The position numbers and the translations under genes are program-made. The notes under the pieces are model-generated. The model was given only the letters and a program-made list of their open reading frames with translations, was not told the origin of the DNA and ran no database searches. Below are positions 15,768-26,100 of a DNA stretch of 64,000 nucleotides, one piece after another; position 1 is the stretch's first letter; each line of letters starts with the position of its first letter. The DNA is from BOG-908 sp964242595 (GTDB taxonomy: Bacteria > Pseudomonadota > Alphaproteobacteria > Acetobacterales > Acetobacteraceae), in assembly GCA_964242595.1 (NCBI GenBank), contig CAXTBC010000001.1, positions 1-64,000 of the forward strand. The letters are read 5' to 3'.

Positions 15768-16583
15768 TCACGGCAGGAGAACGGGCAGCAACGCCGCCTT
15801 GCCCACCCGCTCCGGCAAGGCAGGCACCGCGGCCACGGCCTCGCGTCGGCGCAGCCACCAGCCCCACAAGGTGGTGAAGGGCAGCGGCAATACCAGCATC
15901 GCGTGCTCCAGCACGCCCAGGGCCAGCATGGTGATCAGCAGCATCAGGCCGGTGCGCTGGAACGCCGCCACGCCAGGCGCGCGGACCTGTGCCGCCAGCC
16001 AGGCCACCGCCAGCGTGCCGCCGGCCAGCGAGAACGGCATCAGCCAGTTCATCCGGCGGCGGGCCATGAAACTTAGCAGGTAGGCCAAATGCGCGGGCAG
16101 GAAGGCCTCGCCCAGGTTCAGCACGCCGAGGAACACGTTCAGCTTGGCGCTTAGCCGCATGCCCCATAGCGCCAGGAAGGTCCAGGTGCCCACCTGGTTG
16201 GGCGCGCCCCACCCCGTCCACAGCACCACCGCCGCGGTGGCCAGGATGGCCAGCTCGTGGTGGAGGCAGGCCTCCACACCGTGGCGGAAATGCCGCCACC
16301 CGCCGCAGCCGTGGCGGCAGGCGTCTTTGCGCGGTCCGGTGAGGAAGCCCATGAAGAACGCCGCCTCGTGCCAGCCCCAGACCAGCACGCCGTAGGTGAA
16401 GCCGGCGGTGGCGCCGGCCACGCTGGCGTCCTGGCTGGCCGCCGGCAGGCGCCACAGGCAGATCGCGGCCACCACGCTGATCGCGCTGAAGCTCCAGGGA
16501 AACGTGCGCCGGGGCAGGTTGTTCAGCAGCACGATCGCCCCGGTGGAGAACCACCAGACGAACAGGCAGTAGAGCACGGGCAT
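15768..16583 (-). CDS. puhE: Photosynthetic complex assembly protein PuhE
   Basis: Polytopic membrane protein of about 271 residues, affecting reaction-centre/LH1 assembly. The start LFVWWFSTGAIVLLNNLPRR, the GVLVWGWHEAAFFMGFLTGP segment and LNVFLGVLNLGEAFLP followed by HLAYLLSF fit PuhE (DUF3623). I use the ATG at 16583; one at 16595 is also in frame. It follows acsF by 23 bases. The C-terminal end runs up to a family-1 repeat. Confidence 0.92.
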   Translation of the reverse strand: MPVLYCLFVWWFSTGAIVLLNNLPRRTFPWSFSAISVVAAICLWRLPAASQDASVAGATAGFTYGVLVWGWHEAAFFMGFLTGPRKDACRHGCGGWRHFRHGVEACLHHELAILATAAVVLWTGWGAPNQVGTWTFLALWGMRLSAKLNVFLGVLNLGEAFLPAHLAYLLSFMARRRMNWLMPFSLAGGTLAVAWLAAQVRAPGVAAFQRTGLMLLITMLALGVLEHAMLVLPLPFTTLWGWWLRRREAVAAVPALPERVGKAALLPVLLP

Positions 16584-16606
16584 GGCGCCGTGCACGGTTG
16601 CTCAGC

Positions 16607-17674
16607 CTACCAGCACGGCGACAGGCCCACCTGCGCCGGCAAGTCCGCCCGACGCGCCGGGACCACGAACATGCGCACGAAGGTCAGGCCCGCCGCCGCG
16701 GTCAGCGCTGCGCCCTTGAGGCGGCCGCGCAGGCCGCCCTGGGCGCGTGCGCGCGCCTTGCCGTCGGTGATGCGCCGCATCCGCTCCAGCCCGGCGCGGA
16801 ACACCGGGCTGTCCAGGTCCAGCGTCACCGGGAACACCTGCTTGCAGATCTCGGTGGTGGTGCGGAACACCTGCATGTCGTACTCGGTCGGGTCCAGCCC
16901 GAGCGCCTCGTGGAACACCGGGCGGGCGTGGTCGCGCACGTACATGGTGGCGAACACGGCGAGCTGGAAGAAACGCACCCACAACAGGTTGGCGCCGCGC
17001 AGCAGTCCTGGCTCGGCGCGCATCAGCAGGGCGAAGGCTTCGCCGTGGCGGAACTCGTCGCCGCACCATTGCTCGAACCAGGTGAAGATGGGGTGGATCA
17101 CCCGGTCCGGGTTGCGCTGCAGGTGACGGAAGATGGTGATGTAGCGGGCGTAGCCGATCTTTTCCGACAGATAGGTGGCGTAGAAGACGAATTTCGGCCG
17201 GAAGTAGGTGTATTTCTTCGTCTTGGTCAGGAAGCTCAGATCCACGCCGACGGCGAAATCCTTGAGCGTCTCGTTGATGAAGGCGGCGTGGCGCGCCTCG
17301 TCGCGCGCCATGAAGGCGAACAGGTCGTGCACGTCGCCGTGCGGCACGCGCTTCTTGATCTCGGCGTAGAGCACGCAGCCGGAGAACTCGGCGGTGACGG
17401 AGCTGACGAGGAACTCGAGGAATTCCCGGCGCAGCTCCGGCGGCATGCCGGAGAAGTCCTGCTTGAAAACCTCGGTCTGAACGAAGTGGTTGCGGTTGGG
17501 ATCGGCGCGCAACTCGGCGATCAGCGCGTCCCACTCGGCGCGCACGCCGCTCACGTCGATGCGGCTCATCGCCTCGAAATCGGTGGTGTAGAAGCGCGGG
17601 CTGAGCACCGTGTCCTGCTGCGCGTAAAGCGTGCTCTCGTTCGGGCCGCCGTCGCGTTTGGAGATCGCGTTCAT
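16607..17674 (-). CDS. acsF: Mg-protoporphyrin IX monomethyl ester oxidative cyclase AcsF
   Basis: Diiron enzyme forming the isocyclic ring E with O2. Iron-ligand motifs DEARH (125-129) and EFRH (207-210) are present, with a TAEFSG-type upstream glutamate. Length is 355 residues. AGGAGG lies nine bases before the ATG. Only this O2-dependent cyclase is in the window and no BchE, consistent with aerobic pigment synthesis. Confidence 0.96.
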   Translation of the reverse strand: MNAISKRDGGPNESTLYAQQDTVLSPRFYTTDFEAMSRIDVSGVRAEWDALIAELRADPNRNHFVQTEVFKQDFSGMPPELRREFLEFLVSSVTAEFSGCVLYAEIKKRVPHGDVHDLFAFMARDEARHAAFINETLKDFAVGVDLSFLTKTKKYTYFRPKFVFYATYLSEKIGYARYITIFRHLQRNPDRVIHPIFTWFEQWCGDEFRHGEAFALLMRAEPGLLRGANLLWVRFFQLAVFATMYVRDHARPVFHEALGLDPTEYDMQVFRTTTEICKQVFPVTLDLDSPVFRAGLERMRRITDGKARARAQGGLRGRLKGAALTAAAGLTFVRMFVVPARRADLPAQVGLSPCW

Positions 17675-18138
17675 GCGCTGGTCCTCCTAAAAGGCAAGCG
17701 GTTCTTTTTTGAAAAAAAGAACCAAAAAACTTTCACTCCCTGACGGGTGGTAGAGGACAGAGGCGCGACAGCGGAGTCAAAAGTCTTTTGCTTCTTTTCT
17801 TCAGAAAAGAAGGCCTTGCTTCCGTCCTGCCCCGCACGAACCAGAACCAGCTCCTCATCCGGCTGAAAACCAACCTCATAGAGGCTGGTAAGATCGAACA
17901 CTGAAGCCGCCCGCGTCCATGCCCGCCGCAGCCAGCCCGCGCGGATGACGGTGGCCGTCGTGCGGAAACACCGTGCCTCGCCGAACTGCAGGCGGGACGG
18001 CATGCCGTGCACCTGCACCACGTCGCCCGGCCGGATCGCGATGCCGTCGGGCACCGCGTAGGCGTGGAAGCTGTCCAGCGTGCGCTCCAGGTCCACGTCG
18101 CAGTCGGCCTCCACGCGGCGGCGGGCGAGGACGCCCAT
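17671..18138 (-). CDS. Conserved small puh-linked protein with repeat-encoded C-terminus
   Basis: The gene between puhC and acsF in alphaproteobacterial puh operons normally encodes about 100 residues of unknown role. Here the native part (MGVLARRRVEADCDVDLER to FDLTSLYEVGFQPDEELVLV, about residues 1-100) is recognisable. After it the frame runs without a stop through a whole family-1 repeat, adding about 50 residues (SKAFFSEEKKQKTF onward), and stops at 17671, overlapping the acsF ATG. The start overlaps the puhC stop as ATGA. The extension is seen in the sequence; whether it is kept in the protein is unknown. Confidence 0.8.
   Translation of the reverse strand: MGVLARRRVEADCDVDLERTLDSFHAYAVPDGIAIRPGDVVQVHGMPSRLQFGEARCFRTTATVIRAGWLRRAWTRAASVFDLTSLYEVGFQPDEELVLVRAGQDGSKAFFSEEKKQKTFDSAVAPLSSTTRQGVKVFWFFFSKKNRLPFRRTSA
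17691..17823. repeat. Family-1 hairpin-arm repeat, copy 5 (inside puh-linked ORF)
   Basis: Left arm with TTCTTTTTTGAAAAAAAGAA (17702-17721), right arm 17776-17823 with CTTCTTTTCTTCAGAAAAG. On the minus strand it is open in the frame of the small puh ORF and becomes that protein's C-terminal third. Confidence 0.92.
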
Positions 18139-18614
18139 CAGGCGGCTCCCGCCTTGGCGGGCGATACGGGCCGGGTCAGCAGGTCCACGAACACCGCCTC
18201 GTTCTGGCTGCCGAACGCCTCGAGCTCCACGTAGCGGCCGGTGGAGGGGTCGAACAGGATCAGCCGCCCGTCGGCGTAGCCGGTCAGGCGCAAAGGAGGC
18301 AGGGCGCCCACGCCGTCGGCACGGCGGGAACGGGCGAAGCCGCGCAGCGTGCCACGGAGAAAGCCGTTCTGGCCGGTCATCACCGCCACGGTCGCGCCGC
18401 TGCTTGCCAGGCTGACGACCACCGCACCGTCGTCGCGGTCCGCAAAGCGCAGCAAGCGCTCGGCGGTGGCCGGCGCGGCAGGCGGCTCCACGCCCGAACC
18501 GGACAGCCGGCCGGCGACCGCGAGCAGCAGGACGCAGGCGAGCAGCGTGGCGGTGCCGACGAGCGGGACGTTGATACGTTTGCGCGGGGCGATCGGGCCG
18601 GCCAGCATGTTCAT
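18138..18614 (-). CDS. puhC: Photosynthetic complex assembly protein PuhC
   Basis: Membrane-anchored assembly factor of the reaction centre-LH1 core. One N-terminal transmembrane segment (about residues 17-37) is followed by a soluble domain; RFADRDDGAVVV, TGQNGFLRGTLRGFARSRR and LRLTGYADGRLILFDPSTGR match the family. Length is 158 residues. It overlaps the downstream small ORF and follows puhB by six bases. Confidence 0.92.
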   Translation of the reverse strand: MNMLAGPIAPRKRINVPLVGTATLLACVLLLAVAGRLSGSGVEPPAAPATAERLLRFADRDDGAVVVSLASSGATVAVMTGQNGFLRGTLRGFARSRRADGVGALPPLRLTGYADGRLILFDPSTGRYVELEAFGSQNEAVFVDLLTRPVSPAKAGAA

Positions 18615-18620
18615 CCTTCC

Positions 18621-19286
18621 TCAGTCTGCCATGGCCGTCTCGGCCTGGCTCACCATCGCCGGCTCACGAACCGGATCGCGGGCCGGGGCTGCTTCCACGG
18701 CTGCCTCGGCCTGCGCATGTCCGGCCAGGGCGTTCGCCAGGATGGCCGAGACCTCCCCGGCACCCGCCAGACAGCGCAGCATGGGCTCGGTCTGGGCCAG
18801 GTGCCAAGGCCGCACGTTCGGCCACAGGGCGAAGTAGGACATCCGGTCCCCGGCCTGCAGGCTCAGCGCGATGTCGCCGGCGCCGCGCCGATGCAGGCGC
18901 AACCCGGCCGCGTCGATGCGGGCGAACGGGATGTTGAAGGAGACCGGCAGCGCCATGCCGCATTGCACGACGACGCGCCTGGACGTGATGCTGTAGGTGG
19001 TGCTCGCGGACGTGGCCCAGGCGTAGACGGCGATGAGCGCCAGCGGCACCGCCGCAAGGCCCGCACGGTGCAGCAGGGACACCGTCATCGCGTGCAGGTC
19101 CGCGCCGTGCGAACGGGCCACCACCGCGGACGCCAGCAGGATGATGCCGAAATACACCCCCAGCAGCGGCGCGCGGAAGGCGTGCCGCGCCAGCGCCACC
19201 GCGTCGGGCTTGCCCTGCCACAGCAGGCGCTCACCGTTCGGCAGGCGTGACGGCAGCCCGCGCCCGCTCAGCCTGTCCTGTCCCAT
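18621..19286 (-). CDS. puhB: Photosynthetic complex assembly protein PuhB
   Basis: PH-domain membrane protein helping reaction-centre assembly. LPNGERLLWQGKPD opens the domain, two membrane segments follow (around GVYFGIILLASAVV and AAVPLALIAVYAWAT), then TTYSITSRRVVVQCGMALP. I use ATG 19286 because GAGG lies nine bases before it; a GTG at 19301 overlapping the puhA stop is an alternative. About 221 residues. Confidence 0.92.
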   Translation of the reverse strand: MGQDRLSGRGLPSRLPNGERLLWQGKPDAVALARHAFRAPLLGVYFGIILLASAVVARSHGADLHAMTVSLLHRAGLAAVPLALIAVYAWATSASTTYSITSRRVVVQCGMALPVSFNIPFARIDAAGLRLHRRGAGDIALSLQAGDRMSYFALWPNVRPWHLAQTEPMLRCLAGAGEVSAILANALAGHAQAEAAVEAAPARDPVREPAMVSQAETAMAD

Positions 19287-19297
19287 CGTGCGCATCC

Positions 19298-20077
19298 TCA
19301 CAGCAGCGGCAACATGCGTTCCGGCGTGGCGTAGAGCAGACCGCCGCCGAAATAGCCGGTGATCTTGTCCTCTTCGAGCGAGGTCACGCTGTCGGGCTGC
19401 TTCAGGCCTGGCACGTCGGCGAAGTGAGCCGCCAGCAGGGCATAGACTTCGATCGCGCGGCGCTTGGGCCGGAACGTGACGAAGTGCGTGGGCATCAGCA
19501 CGCGGCGTGCGCCGAACGCCGGCAGTGTCTCAACCTCCAGGTAGCGCGCGATGTACTCCGAACGGTCGATCCAGACGTCGACCACGGTGCCGGCCTGGAC
19601 GCGGTCGTTGCCGAACACCGCGTAGCCGCGCGGGTCAGGGTCCTCGTGCGAGAGGTAGAAATCCTGCGCCTCGCGCAACGGCACGATCTTCGGCAGTCCG
19701 TCATCGTAGGCGAGTTCGGGCGCGTCGTGGCGGCGTGCGTAGGCGGCCGGCCCCACACCGTCGAGCATCGGGTTGCCGGTAGGCTCGAACGGCGCGCCGG
19801 GCCAGCCGAGCGTCTGCTTGGCCGCGAACACCTCGGGCGCCTCGTGTTGGGGCTTGGCCACCGCCGAGCCGTCGCCGAAGACGAAGTGCTTGGGCGGCGG
19901 CATCGTCGGGAACTCGCGCGCGTCCTGGCCGGCGAAGTCCGGCACCAGCGGGTAGCCCTCGCGGTGGTCCTCCCGCCGCAGCCACCAGATCAGGGCGAAG
20001 AAGAAGCCCCAGAAAACGTAGATGGCGATCTGGGCCACGTCGAAACGGGCCACCACGGCGCCGAAACCTGGGTTCAT
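19298..20077 (-). CDS. puhA: Photosynthetic reaction centre H subunit PuhA
   Basis: H subunit that caps the cytoplasmic face of the reaction centre and shapes the QB proton path. One transmembrane helix (about residues 14-33, AQIAIYVFWGFFFALIWWLR) is followed by the REDHREGYPL cap and a beta-rich cytoplasmic domain with LPAFGARRVLMPTHFV. Length is 259 residues. GGAGA precedes the ATG, which overlaps the lhaA stop (ATGA). Confidence 0.97.
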   Translation of the reverse strand: MNPGFGAVVARFDVAQIAIYVFWGFFFALIWWLRREDHREGYPLVPDFAGQDAREFPTMPPPKHFVFGDGSAVAKPQHEAPEVFAAKQTLGWPGAPFEPTGNPMLDGVGPAAYARRHDAPELAYDDGLPKIVPLREAQDFYLSHEDPDPRGYAVFGNDRVQAGTVVDVWIDRSEYIARYLEVETLPAFGARRVLMPTHFVTFRPKRRAIEVYALLAAHFADVPGLKQPDSVTSLEEDKITGYFGGGLLYATPERMLPLL

Positions 20078-21561
20078 AATGCTCTCCTCAGGCACAAGGG
20101 GTTGACCGGCGCGCCCGCCGCCGTGGGCAGCCGGGCCGGCAGGGGGCTGCGCACCAGCGGGCCGGCGGCCACCAGCGTGGCGAACAGCAAGCCGATCTCC
20201 AGCGTGTAGACGACGCCGTAGCCAGTGGCGGGGTCGGCCAGCGCCGGGCCGAGCCGGCCGGCCTGGGCCAGGGCGGCCACGGCGTCGCGCAGCAGACCGC
20301 CGCTGGCCACCGCGATGCCCGCCGCCGAGGCCTGCACGGCGCCCCAGATGCCCAGCGCCAGGCCGATCTGCCCATGGCCGGCCATCGCCATGGCGGCGGT
20401 GAGCGTGCAATGGGCGAACAGCCCGGCCCCCAGGCCGATCAGCGCCACGCCGAGGGCGAACAGGGAAGTGGACTGGGTGGGCGCGGCGAAGATGAGTGCG
20501 GAGAAGGCGAACAGCCCGACCACGGCGCCGCTGCAGGCCAGCCGGTAGGGATCCATGCCGCGGCGCAACGGGGTCGCGGCCAGCAGGCGGGCGGCGATGC
20601 CGAACCCGGTGAGGCCGCCCAGGGCCAACAGCGCGGTGAACGCGGTGGTAGCCCCCACGGAAAGGTGCAGCACCTGCCCGCCATACGGCTCCAGCAGGAT
20701 GTCCTGCATGCTGAACGCCACCGTGCCGAAGCCGAGCGCCACCAGCCGGCGCCTGGCCCCGCCGGCACGGTCGAACTCGGCCCAGGACTGGCGGAAGCTG
20801 GGGCGGGCGCGGCCGGGAGCGGTCTCGGCCGGCCGGCGCGGCTCCTGCTTCCACAGCGCCGCGGCGTTCAGCACGACCGTGGTCACGGACGCGCCCTGAA
20901 TCACCTGGATCAGCCGGACTTCGGAGAAATGCGCGAGCAGCAGGCCGAACAGGATGGCGCTGACCACCATGCCCAGCAGCAGCATCATGCACAGCAGGGC
21001 CACCACCTTGGGGTGCTTCTCCGGCGGGGCGAGGTCGGTGGCCAGAGCCAGACCCACGGTCTGCGTGGTGTGCAGGCCGGCGCCCACCAGCAGGAAGGCA
21101 AGCGCCGCCGCGGCCTGCCCCACCATGATCGGGCCGGTGGTGTCGCCCGACAGGATGATCAGCGCGAACGGCATGATCGCCAGCCCGCCGAACTGCAGCA
21201 TGGTGCCCATCCAGAGGTAGGGCACGCGCTTCCAGCCCAGCACGGAGCGGTGGTTGTCCGAGCGGAAGCCCACCACGGCGCGGAACGGCGCGAACACCAG
21301 CGGCAGAGACACCATCACCGCCACCAGCCAGGCCGGCACGCCCAGCTCCACGATCATCACCCGGTTCAGCGTGCCGATCAGCAGCACCGCCGCCATGCCC
21401 ACCGTTACCTGGAACAGCGAGAGGCGCAGCAGGCGCGACAGCGGCAGGTCCGCCGTGGCGGCGTCCGCGAACGGCAGGAAGCCTGTGCCGACCGCCTGCC
21501 AGCGCACTGCCAGCCTGCCGTTCAGGCGGCGCAGCCGGGCAGGGGCGGCGGCGTCGCTCAC
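20074..21561 (-). CDS. lhaA: LH1 assembly protein LhaA (PucC-family MFS)
   Basis: Twelve-helix BCD-family transporter-like protein needed for LH1 assembly. LNRVMIVELGVPAWLVA, FRSDNHRSVLGWKRVPYLW and ATDLAPPEKHPKVVALL are family markers. I use the GTG at 21561, which overlaps the bchM stop as GTGA and gives 495 residues. It lies in the bchM-lhaA-puhA order standard for this superoperon. Confidence 0.95.
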   Translation of the reverse strand: MSDAAAPARLRRLNGRLAVRWQAVGTGFLPFADAATADLPLSRLLRLSLFQVTVGMAAVLLIGTLNRVMIVELGVPAWLVAVMVSLPLVFAPFRAVVGFRSDNHRSVLGWKRVPYLWMGTMLQFGGLAIMPFALIILSGDTTGPIMVGQAAAALAFLLVGAGLHTTQTVGLALATDLAPPEKHPKVVALLCMMLLLGMVVSAILFGLLLAHFSEVRLIQVIQGASVTTVVLNAAALWKQEPRRPAETAPGRARPSFRQSWAEFDRAGGARRRLVALGFGTVAFSMQDILLEPYGGQVLHLSVGATTAFTALLALGGLTGFGIAARLLAATPLRRGMDPYRLACSGAVVGLFAFSALIFAAPTQSTSLFALGVALIGLGAGLFAHCTLTAAMAMAGHGQIGLALGIWGAVQASAAGIAVASGGLLRDAVAALAQAGRLGPALADPATGYGVVYTLEIGLLFATLVAAGPLVRSPLPARLPTAAGAPVNPLCLRRAL

Positions 21562-22259
21562 CGGCGCACCAGCTCGAGAGCCTGGCTCATGTAAAACCCG
21601 TTGGAGACGCGCTGCGTACGCCCGATCGTCCATCCCGCCAGGCCGGGCTCGGCGCGCAGCCGGCGCGCGATGCCGCCGGGCGAGACGGGCTCGATGGCCG
21701 GCGCCCGGTCCTGGCGCGGGAACAGCCGGCCGGCGGCGTGCATCACGGCCAGCAGTGGCGTGCGCGGCGCGAAGGTGAACACCGCCGAACGCCGCGCGCG
21801 TGCCGCCAGCGAGGCGGCCGCCCGGGCCATGTCCGGCGCGCGGTAGTGGATCAGCGAGTCCATCGCCACCACGTGGTCGAAGCTGCCCAGCGCGGCGTCC
21901 GTCATGTCGCCCACGGAGAAGTCGATGCGTCCGGCGCCGAGGTCGCGGGGCGTGCGTTCGCGCGCCAGCGCCACCAGCGTGGGCGAGAGGTCGATGGCGG
22001 TGACGTGGGCGCCGCGGCGCGCGGCTTCCACCGCCAGCGCACCGGTGCCGCAGCCGGCATCCAGCAGCCGCAGGCCGTGCAGGTCGTCGGGCAGCCAGGC
22101 GAGCAGCGTGGCGCGCATGCGGTCCCGCCCGGCGCGCACGGTGGCGCGTATGCCGCTCACCGGCGCGTCCGAGGTCAGCCGCGCCCAGCTGGCCGAGGCG
22201 GTGCGGTCGAAATACGTCTCCAGCTCGCCGCGGCGGGCGATGTAGGTGGCGGTCGGCAT
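21558..22259 (-). CDS. bchM: Mg-protoporphyrin IX methyltransferase BchM
   Basis: SAM-dependent enzyme esterifying the C13 propionate of Mg-protoporphyrin IX. The SAM motif LLDAGCGTGALAVEAARRGA is followed by VTAIDLSPTLVALA. HVVAMDSLIHY and RVSNGFYMSQALELVR at the end fit BchM. Length is 233 residues. The ATG overlaps the bchL stop. Confidence 0.95.
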   Translation of the reverse strand: MPTATYIARRGELETYFDRTASASWARLTSDAPVSGIRATVRAGRDRMRATLLAWLPDDLHGLRLLDAGCGTGALAVEAARRGAHVTAIDLSPTLVALARERTPRDLGAGRIDFSVGDMTDAALGSFDHVVAMDSLIHYRAPDMARAAASLAARARRSAVFTFAPRTPLLAVMHAAGRLFPRQDRAPAIEPVSPGGIARRLRAEPGLAGWTIGRTQRVSNGFYMSQALELVRR

Positions 22260-23164
22260 CACTCGTAGCCCAGCAGATCGAAGATCTCGCGGTCGCGCAG
22301 CGGGGTGCCCTCCAGCGGCACCGTGCCGGCCCAGAGCTGTGCCGCCAGGCGCAGGTATTCGAGCTTGACGGCTTCGAGCTCGGGCGAGCTCTCCATCTCG
22401 AACAGCGTGGACTTCTTCAGCCGCGAGCGGCGGATCACGTCGAGGTCGGGGAAGTGCGCCAGGGTGGAAAGGCCGGTGGCCGCGTTGTAGCGGTCCACCT
22501 GGTCGGTGGCGGCCGAGCGGTTGCACACCACGCCGCCGAGGCGGACGTTGTAGTTGCGCGCCTTGGCGCCGATGGCGGCGACGATGCGGTTCATCGCGAA
22601 GATGCTGTCGAAATCGTTTGCGGCGACGATCAGCGCACGGTCGGCGTGCTGCAGCGGGGCCGCGAAGCCGCCGCACACCACGTCGCCCAGCACGTCGAAG
22701 ATGACCACGTCGGTCTCCTCGAGCAAATGATGCTCCTTGAGCAGCTTGACCGTCTGGCCCACCACGTAGCCGCCGCAGCCGGTGCCCGCCGGCGGGCCGC
22801 CGGCCTCGACGCACATCACGCCGTTGTAGCCCTGGAAGACGAAGTCCTCCACGCGCAGTTCCTCGGAATGGAAGTTCACCGTCTCCAGCACGTCGATCAC
22901 CGTCGGTTGCAGGTGCTTGGTCAGCGTGAAGGTGGAATCGTGCTTGGGGTCGCAGCCGATCTGCAGCACGCGCTTGCCGAGCTTGCTGAAGGCCACAGAC
23001 AGGTTCGAGGACGTGGTGCTCTTGCCGATGCCGCCCTTGCCGTAGACCGCGAACACCTTGGCGGTGCCGATCTTCAGGGCGGGGTCGAGTTGCACCTGCA
23101 CGCTGCCCTCACCGTCGCCGCGCTTGGGCAGCAGGTTCTTCGGGCGGACCAGGGTTTCGCTCAT
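22259..23164 (-). CDS. bchL: Protochlorophyllide reductase iron protein BchL
   Basis: NifH-like ATPase of dark-operative protochlorophyllide reductase (BchNB-BchL). P-loop GKGGIGKST at residues 42-50, cluster cysteines C130 (GTGCGGY) and C164 (GDVVCGGF). Length is 301 residues. ATGA overlaps join it to bchH upstream and bchM downstream. Confidence 0.97.
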   Translation of the reverse strand: MSETLVRPKNLLPKRGDGEGSVQVQLDPALKIGTAKVFAVYGKGGIGKSTTSSNLSVAFSKLGKRVLQIGCDPKHDSTFTLTKHLQPTVIDVLETVNFHSEELRVEDFVFQGYNGVMCVEAGGPPAGTGCGGYVVGQTVKLLKEHHLLEETDVVIFDVLGDVVCGGFAAPLQHADRALIVAANDFDSIFAMNRIVAAIGAKARNYNVRLGGVVCNRSAATDQVDRYNAATGLSTLAHFPDLDVIRRSRLKKSTLFEMESSPELEAVKLEYLRLAAQLWAGTVPLEGTPLRDREIFDLLGYE

Positions 23165-26100
23165 GCTGCCATCTCCACGCCCATACCTGGGCCTACGCCT
23201 TCGATGCGGTCTTCCAGATCCTCGCCGGCGCGCCGCAACGCGTCGAGCGTCTCGGCGTCGGGCGACCAGTATTTGCGGTCGCTCGCCTCGATCAGCCGGT
23301 TGGCGATCTTGAGCGATGCCGTCGGGTTGAGGCCCGCCAGCCTGTCGCGCATGTCGTCGTCCAGCACGTAGGTCTCGGCAAGCTTCTGGTACACCCAAGG
23401 CGAAACCTCACCCGTGGTGGCCGACCAGCCGAGCGTGTTGAGCACGTGCGCGTCGATCTCGCGCACGCCCTCGTAGCCGTGCTTGAGCAGCGCCTCGTAC
23501 CATTTCGGGTTCAGCGCGCGCGTGCGCGTCTCCAGCGTCACCTGTTCGGACAGCGTGCGCACCGCGCCGTCGCCGCGCGTCTGGTCGCCGATGTAGACGG
23601 CCGCGGTGGTGCCGCCGCGGGCGCGCCGCACCGCGCGCGTGATGCCGCCGAGCGTGTCGAAATAGTGGTCCACCGTGGTCACGCCGAGGTCGATCGAGTC
23701 GAGGTTCTGGTAGGTGATGTCGACACCTTCAAGGATCTGGCCGAGCAGTGCCGTCTGCTTCTCCGGCCGGCCGTCCACGCCGTAGGCGAAGCCCTTGCGG
23801 TTGACGTAGGCGTCGGCGAGCTCGTCCTCGTCGTTCCACACGCCGCTGCCGACCATGGCGTTGACGTTGGCGCCGTAGGCGCCGTCCGCGTTGCCGAACA
23901 CGCGCAACGCCGCCTGCGCCATGGTGCCGCCGTGGCTGGCGATGAAGGCCAGCGCGTGGCGGCGTACGTGGTTCTGCGCCGGCGGCTCGTCGGCCGACGC
24001 CGCCAGCAGCGCCGCCTCGGCCAACAGCCTGGTCTGCAGCGGCAGCAGGTCGCGGAAGATGCCGGACAGAGTCAGCACCACGTCCACCCGCGGGCGGCCG
24101 AGCTCGGCCAGCGGCAGCAGCCGCGCGCCGGCCAGGCGGCCGTAGCTGTCGAAGCGCGGTGCCGCACCCATCAGCCACAGCGCCTGGGCGATCGGGCCGC
24201 CTTCTGTCTTGAGGTTGTCGGTGCCCCACAGGACCATCGCCACCGTCTCGGGGAAGCCGTGGCCGTCGGCGGCGTGGCGGGCGAGCAGGCGGGCCGCCTG
24301 GCGGGCGCCGTCCTGCATGGCGAACAGGCTGGGCAGGCGGAAGGGATCGAAGCCGTGCAGGTTGCGCCCGGTCGGCAGGATCTGCGTCGTACGCAGCAGG
24401 TCGCCGCCCGGCGCGGGCCTGATGTAGCCGCCGTCCAGCGCGTGGATGATGGCGGGTAGCTCATGGTCGGTGGCGAGCAGCGCGTCCAGCCGCGCGCGCT
24501 CGGCCGGGTCGGTGATGCCGGCGGCGTCCAGCATGCCGGCGCGCGCGGCGGCATGCGGTGGCGCGCCGATCACGTGCAGGCCGTCCGGAATCAGCGTGTA
24601 TTCCAGCTCCAGCAGGGCCGCGCCCAGGCCGTCGATCGCCGCGCCCGTGGCATCGCCCCAGGCCGGATCGGCGGGAGACAGGTCCACGGCCGCCGCCTGC
24701 GCCTGGATCAGCTCGGCCAGCATGTCACGCTGCCCGGCATCGGCGTCCGGCTCCATCGCCCGCCAGCGGTCCAGCGAAGCCTTCAGGTCGGCCAGCCCGC
24801 GGTACAGGCCAGCGGTGGTCACCGGCGGGGTAAGGTAGCTGATCAGCGTGGCCGAGGCGCGCCGCTTGGCGATCAGCCCCTCGGACGGGTTGTTCGACGC
24901 GTAAAGGTTGAAGTTCGGCAAATCCGCGATCAGCCGGTCCGGCCAGCAGGCGGCCGACAGCCCGGTCTGCTTGCCAGGCATGAACTCCAGCGCGCCGTGG
25001 GTGCCGAAATGCAGCACCGCGTCGGCGCGGAAATCCTCGCGCAGCCAGCGGTAGAAGGCGGCAAAGGCGTGGGTGGGCGCGAAGCTGCCTTCGAACAGCA
25101 GCCGCATCGGGTCGCCCTCGTAGCCGAACCCTGGCTGCAGGCCGACGAAAACGTTGCCGAAATGCTTGCCCAGCACGAAGATGTTGCGGCCGTTGGCGAG
25201 CTGCCGGCCGGGTGCCGGGCCCCATTGCCCCTCGATCTGCCCCAGCCACTCCTGCCGGCGCAGATGGTGGTCCACGCCGATCAGCTCGGCCACGTTGGCT
25301 TCCGTGCCGTGCTGGGCCGCGTTGCCGGTCAGGATCATCGTGCGCAGCGCGTCCACGCTGTCCGGCACGTCCAGCGCGTAGCCCGCCGCGCGTAGCGCGC
25401 CCATTGTGTTGAACAGCGATTCGAACACCGCGAGGTAGGCGGCGGTGCCGATGGCGCCGGCGTTGGGCGGGAAGTTGAACAGCACGATGGCGATCCGCCG
25501 CTCGGCGCGCGCCTTGCGGCGCAAGGACACCAGGGCCGCCACCCGCGCCGCCAGCGTGGCCGCGCGCTCGGCGTGGCTGACCATGTCGCGCGTGCAGCGC
25601 ACGCCGTCGCACCCCGCGCAGGGCGTGGCGGTCTGCGCACGGCCGCAGCGGCCGCCGAACGTCATCGGCACGATGCCGCCGTCCAGCTCAGGGATCGCCA
25701 CCATGATGGTGGCCTCCACCGGCAGCAGGCCGCGCGCGTCACGCTCCCAGGAGTCCAGCGTCTGGAACTCGACCGGGTGGGCGGTGATGTAGGGCACGTT
25801 GAGGGCTGCCAGCTGCGCCTCGGCCGCCTCGCGGTCGTTGTAGGCGGGGCCGCCGACCAGCGAGAACCCGGTGAGCGAGACCACGGCGTCCACCACCGGC
25901 GCGCCGTCGCGGACGAAATACGCGCCGATCGCCGGCCGCTGGTCCAGCCCGCTGGCGAACGCCGGGATTACCCGCAGGCCGCGCCGCTCCAGCGCGTCGA
26001 TCACACCGTCGTAGTGCGCCGCGTTGCCCGCCAGCAGGTAGGAGCGCAGCAGCAGCAGCCCGACCGTGCCCTTGGCACCCCACGCCGGCAGCTGGTCCGG

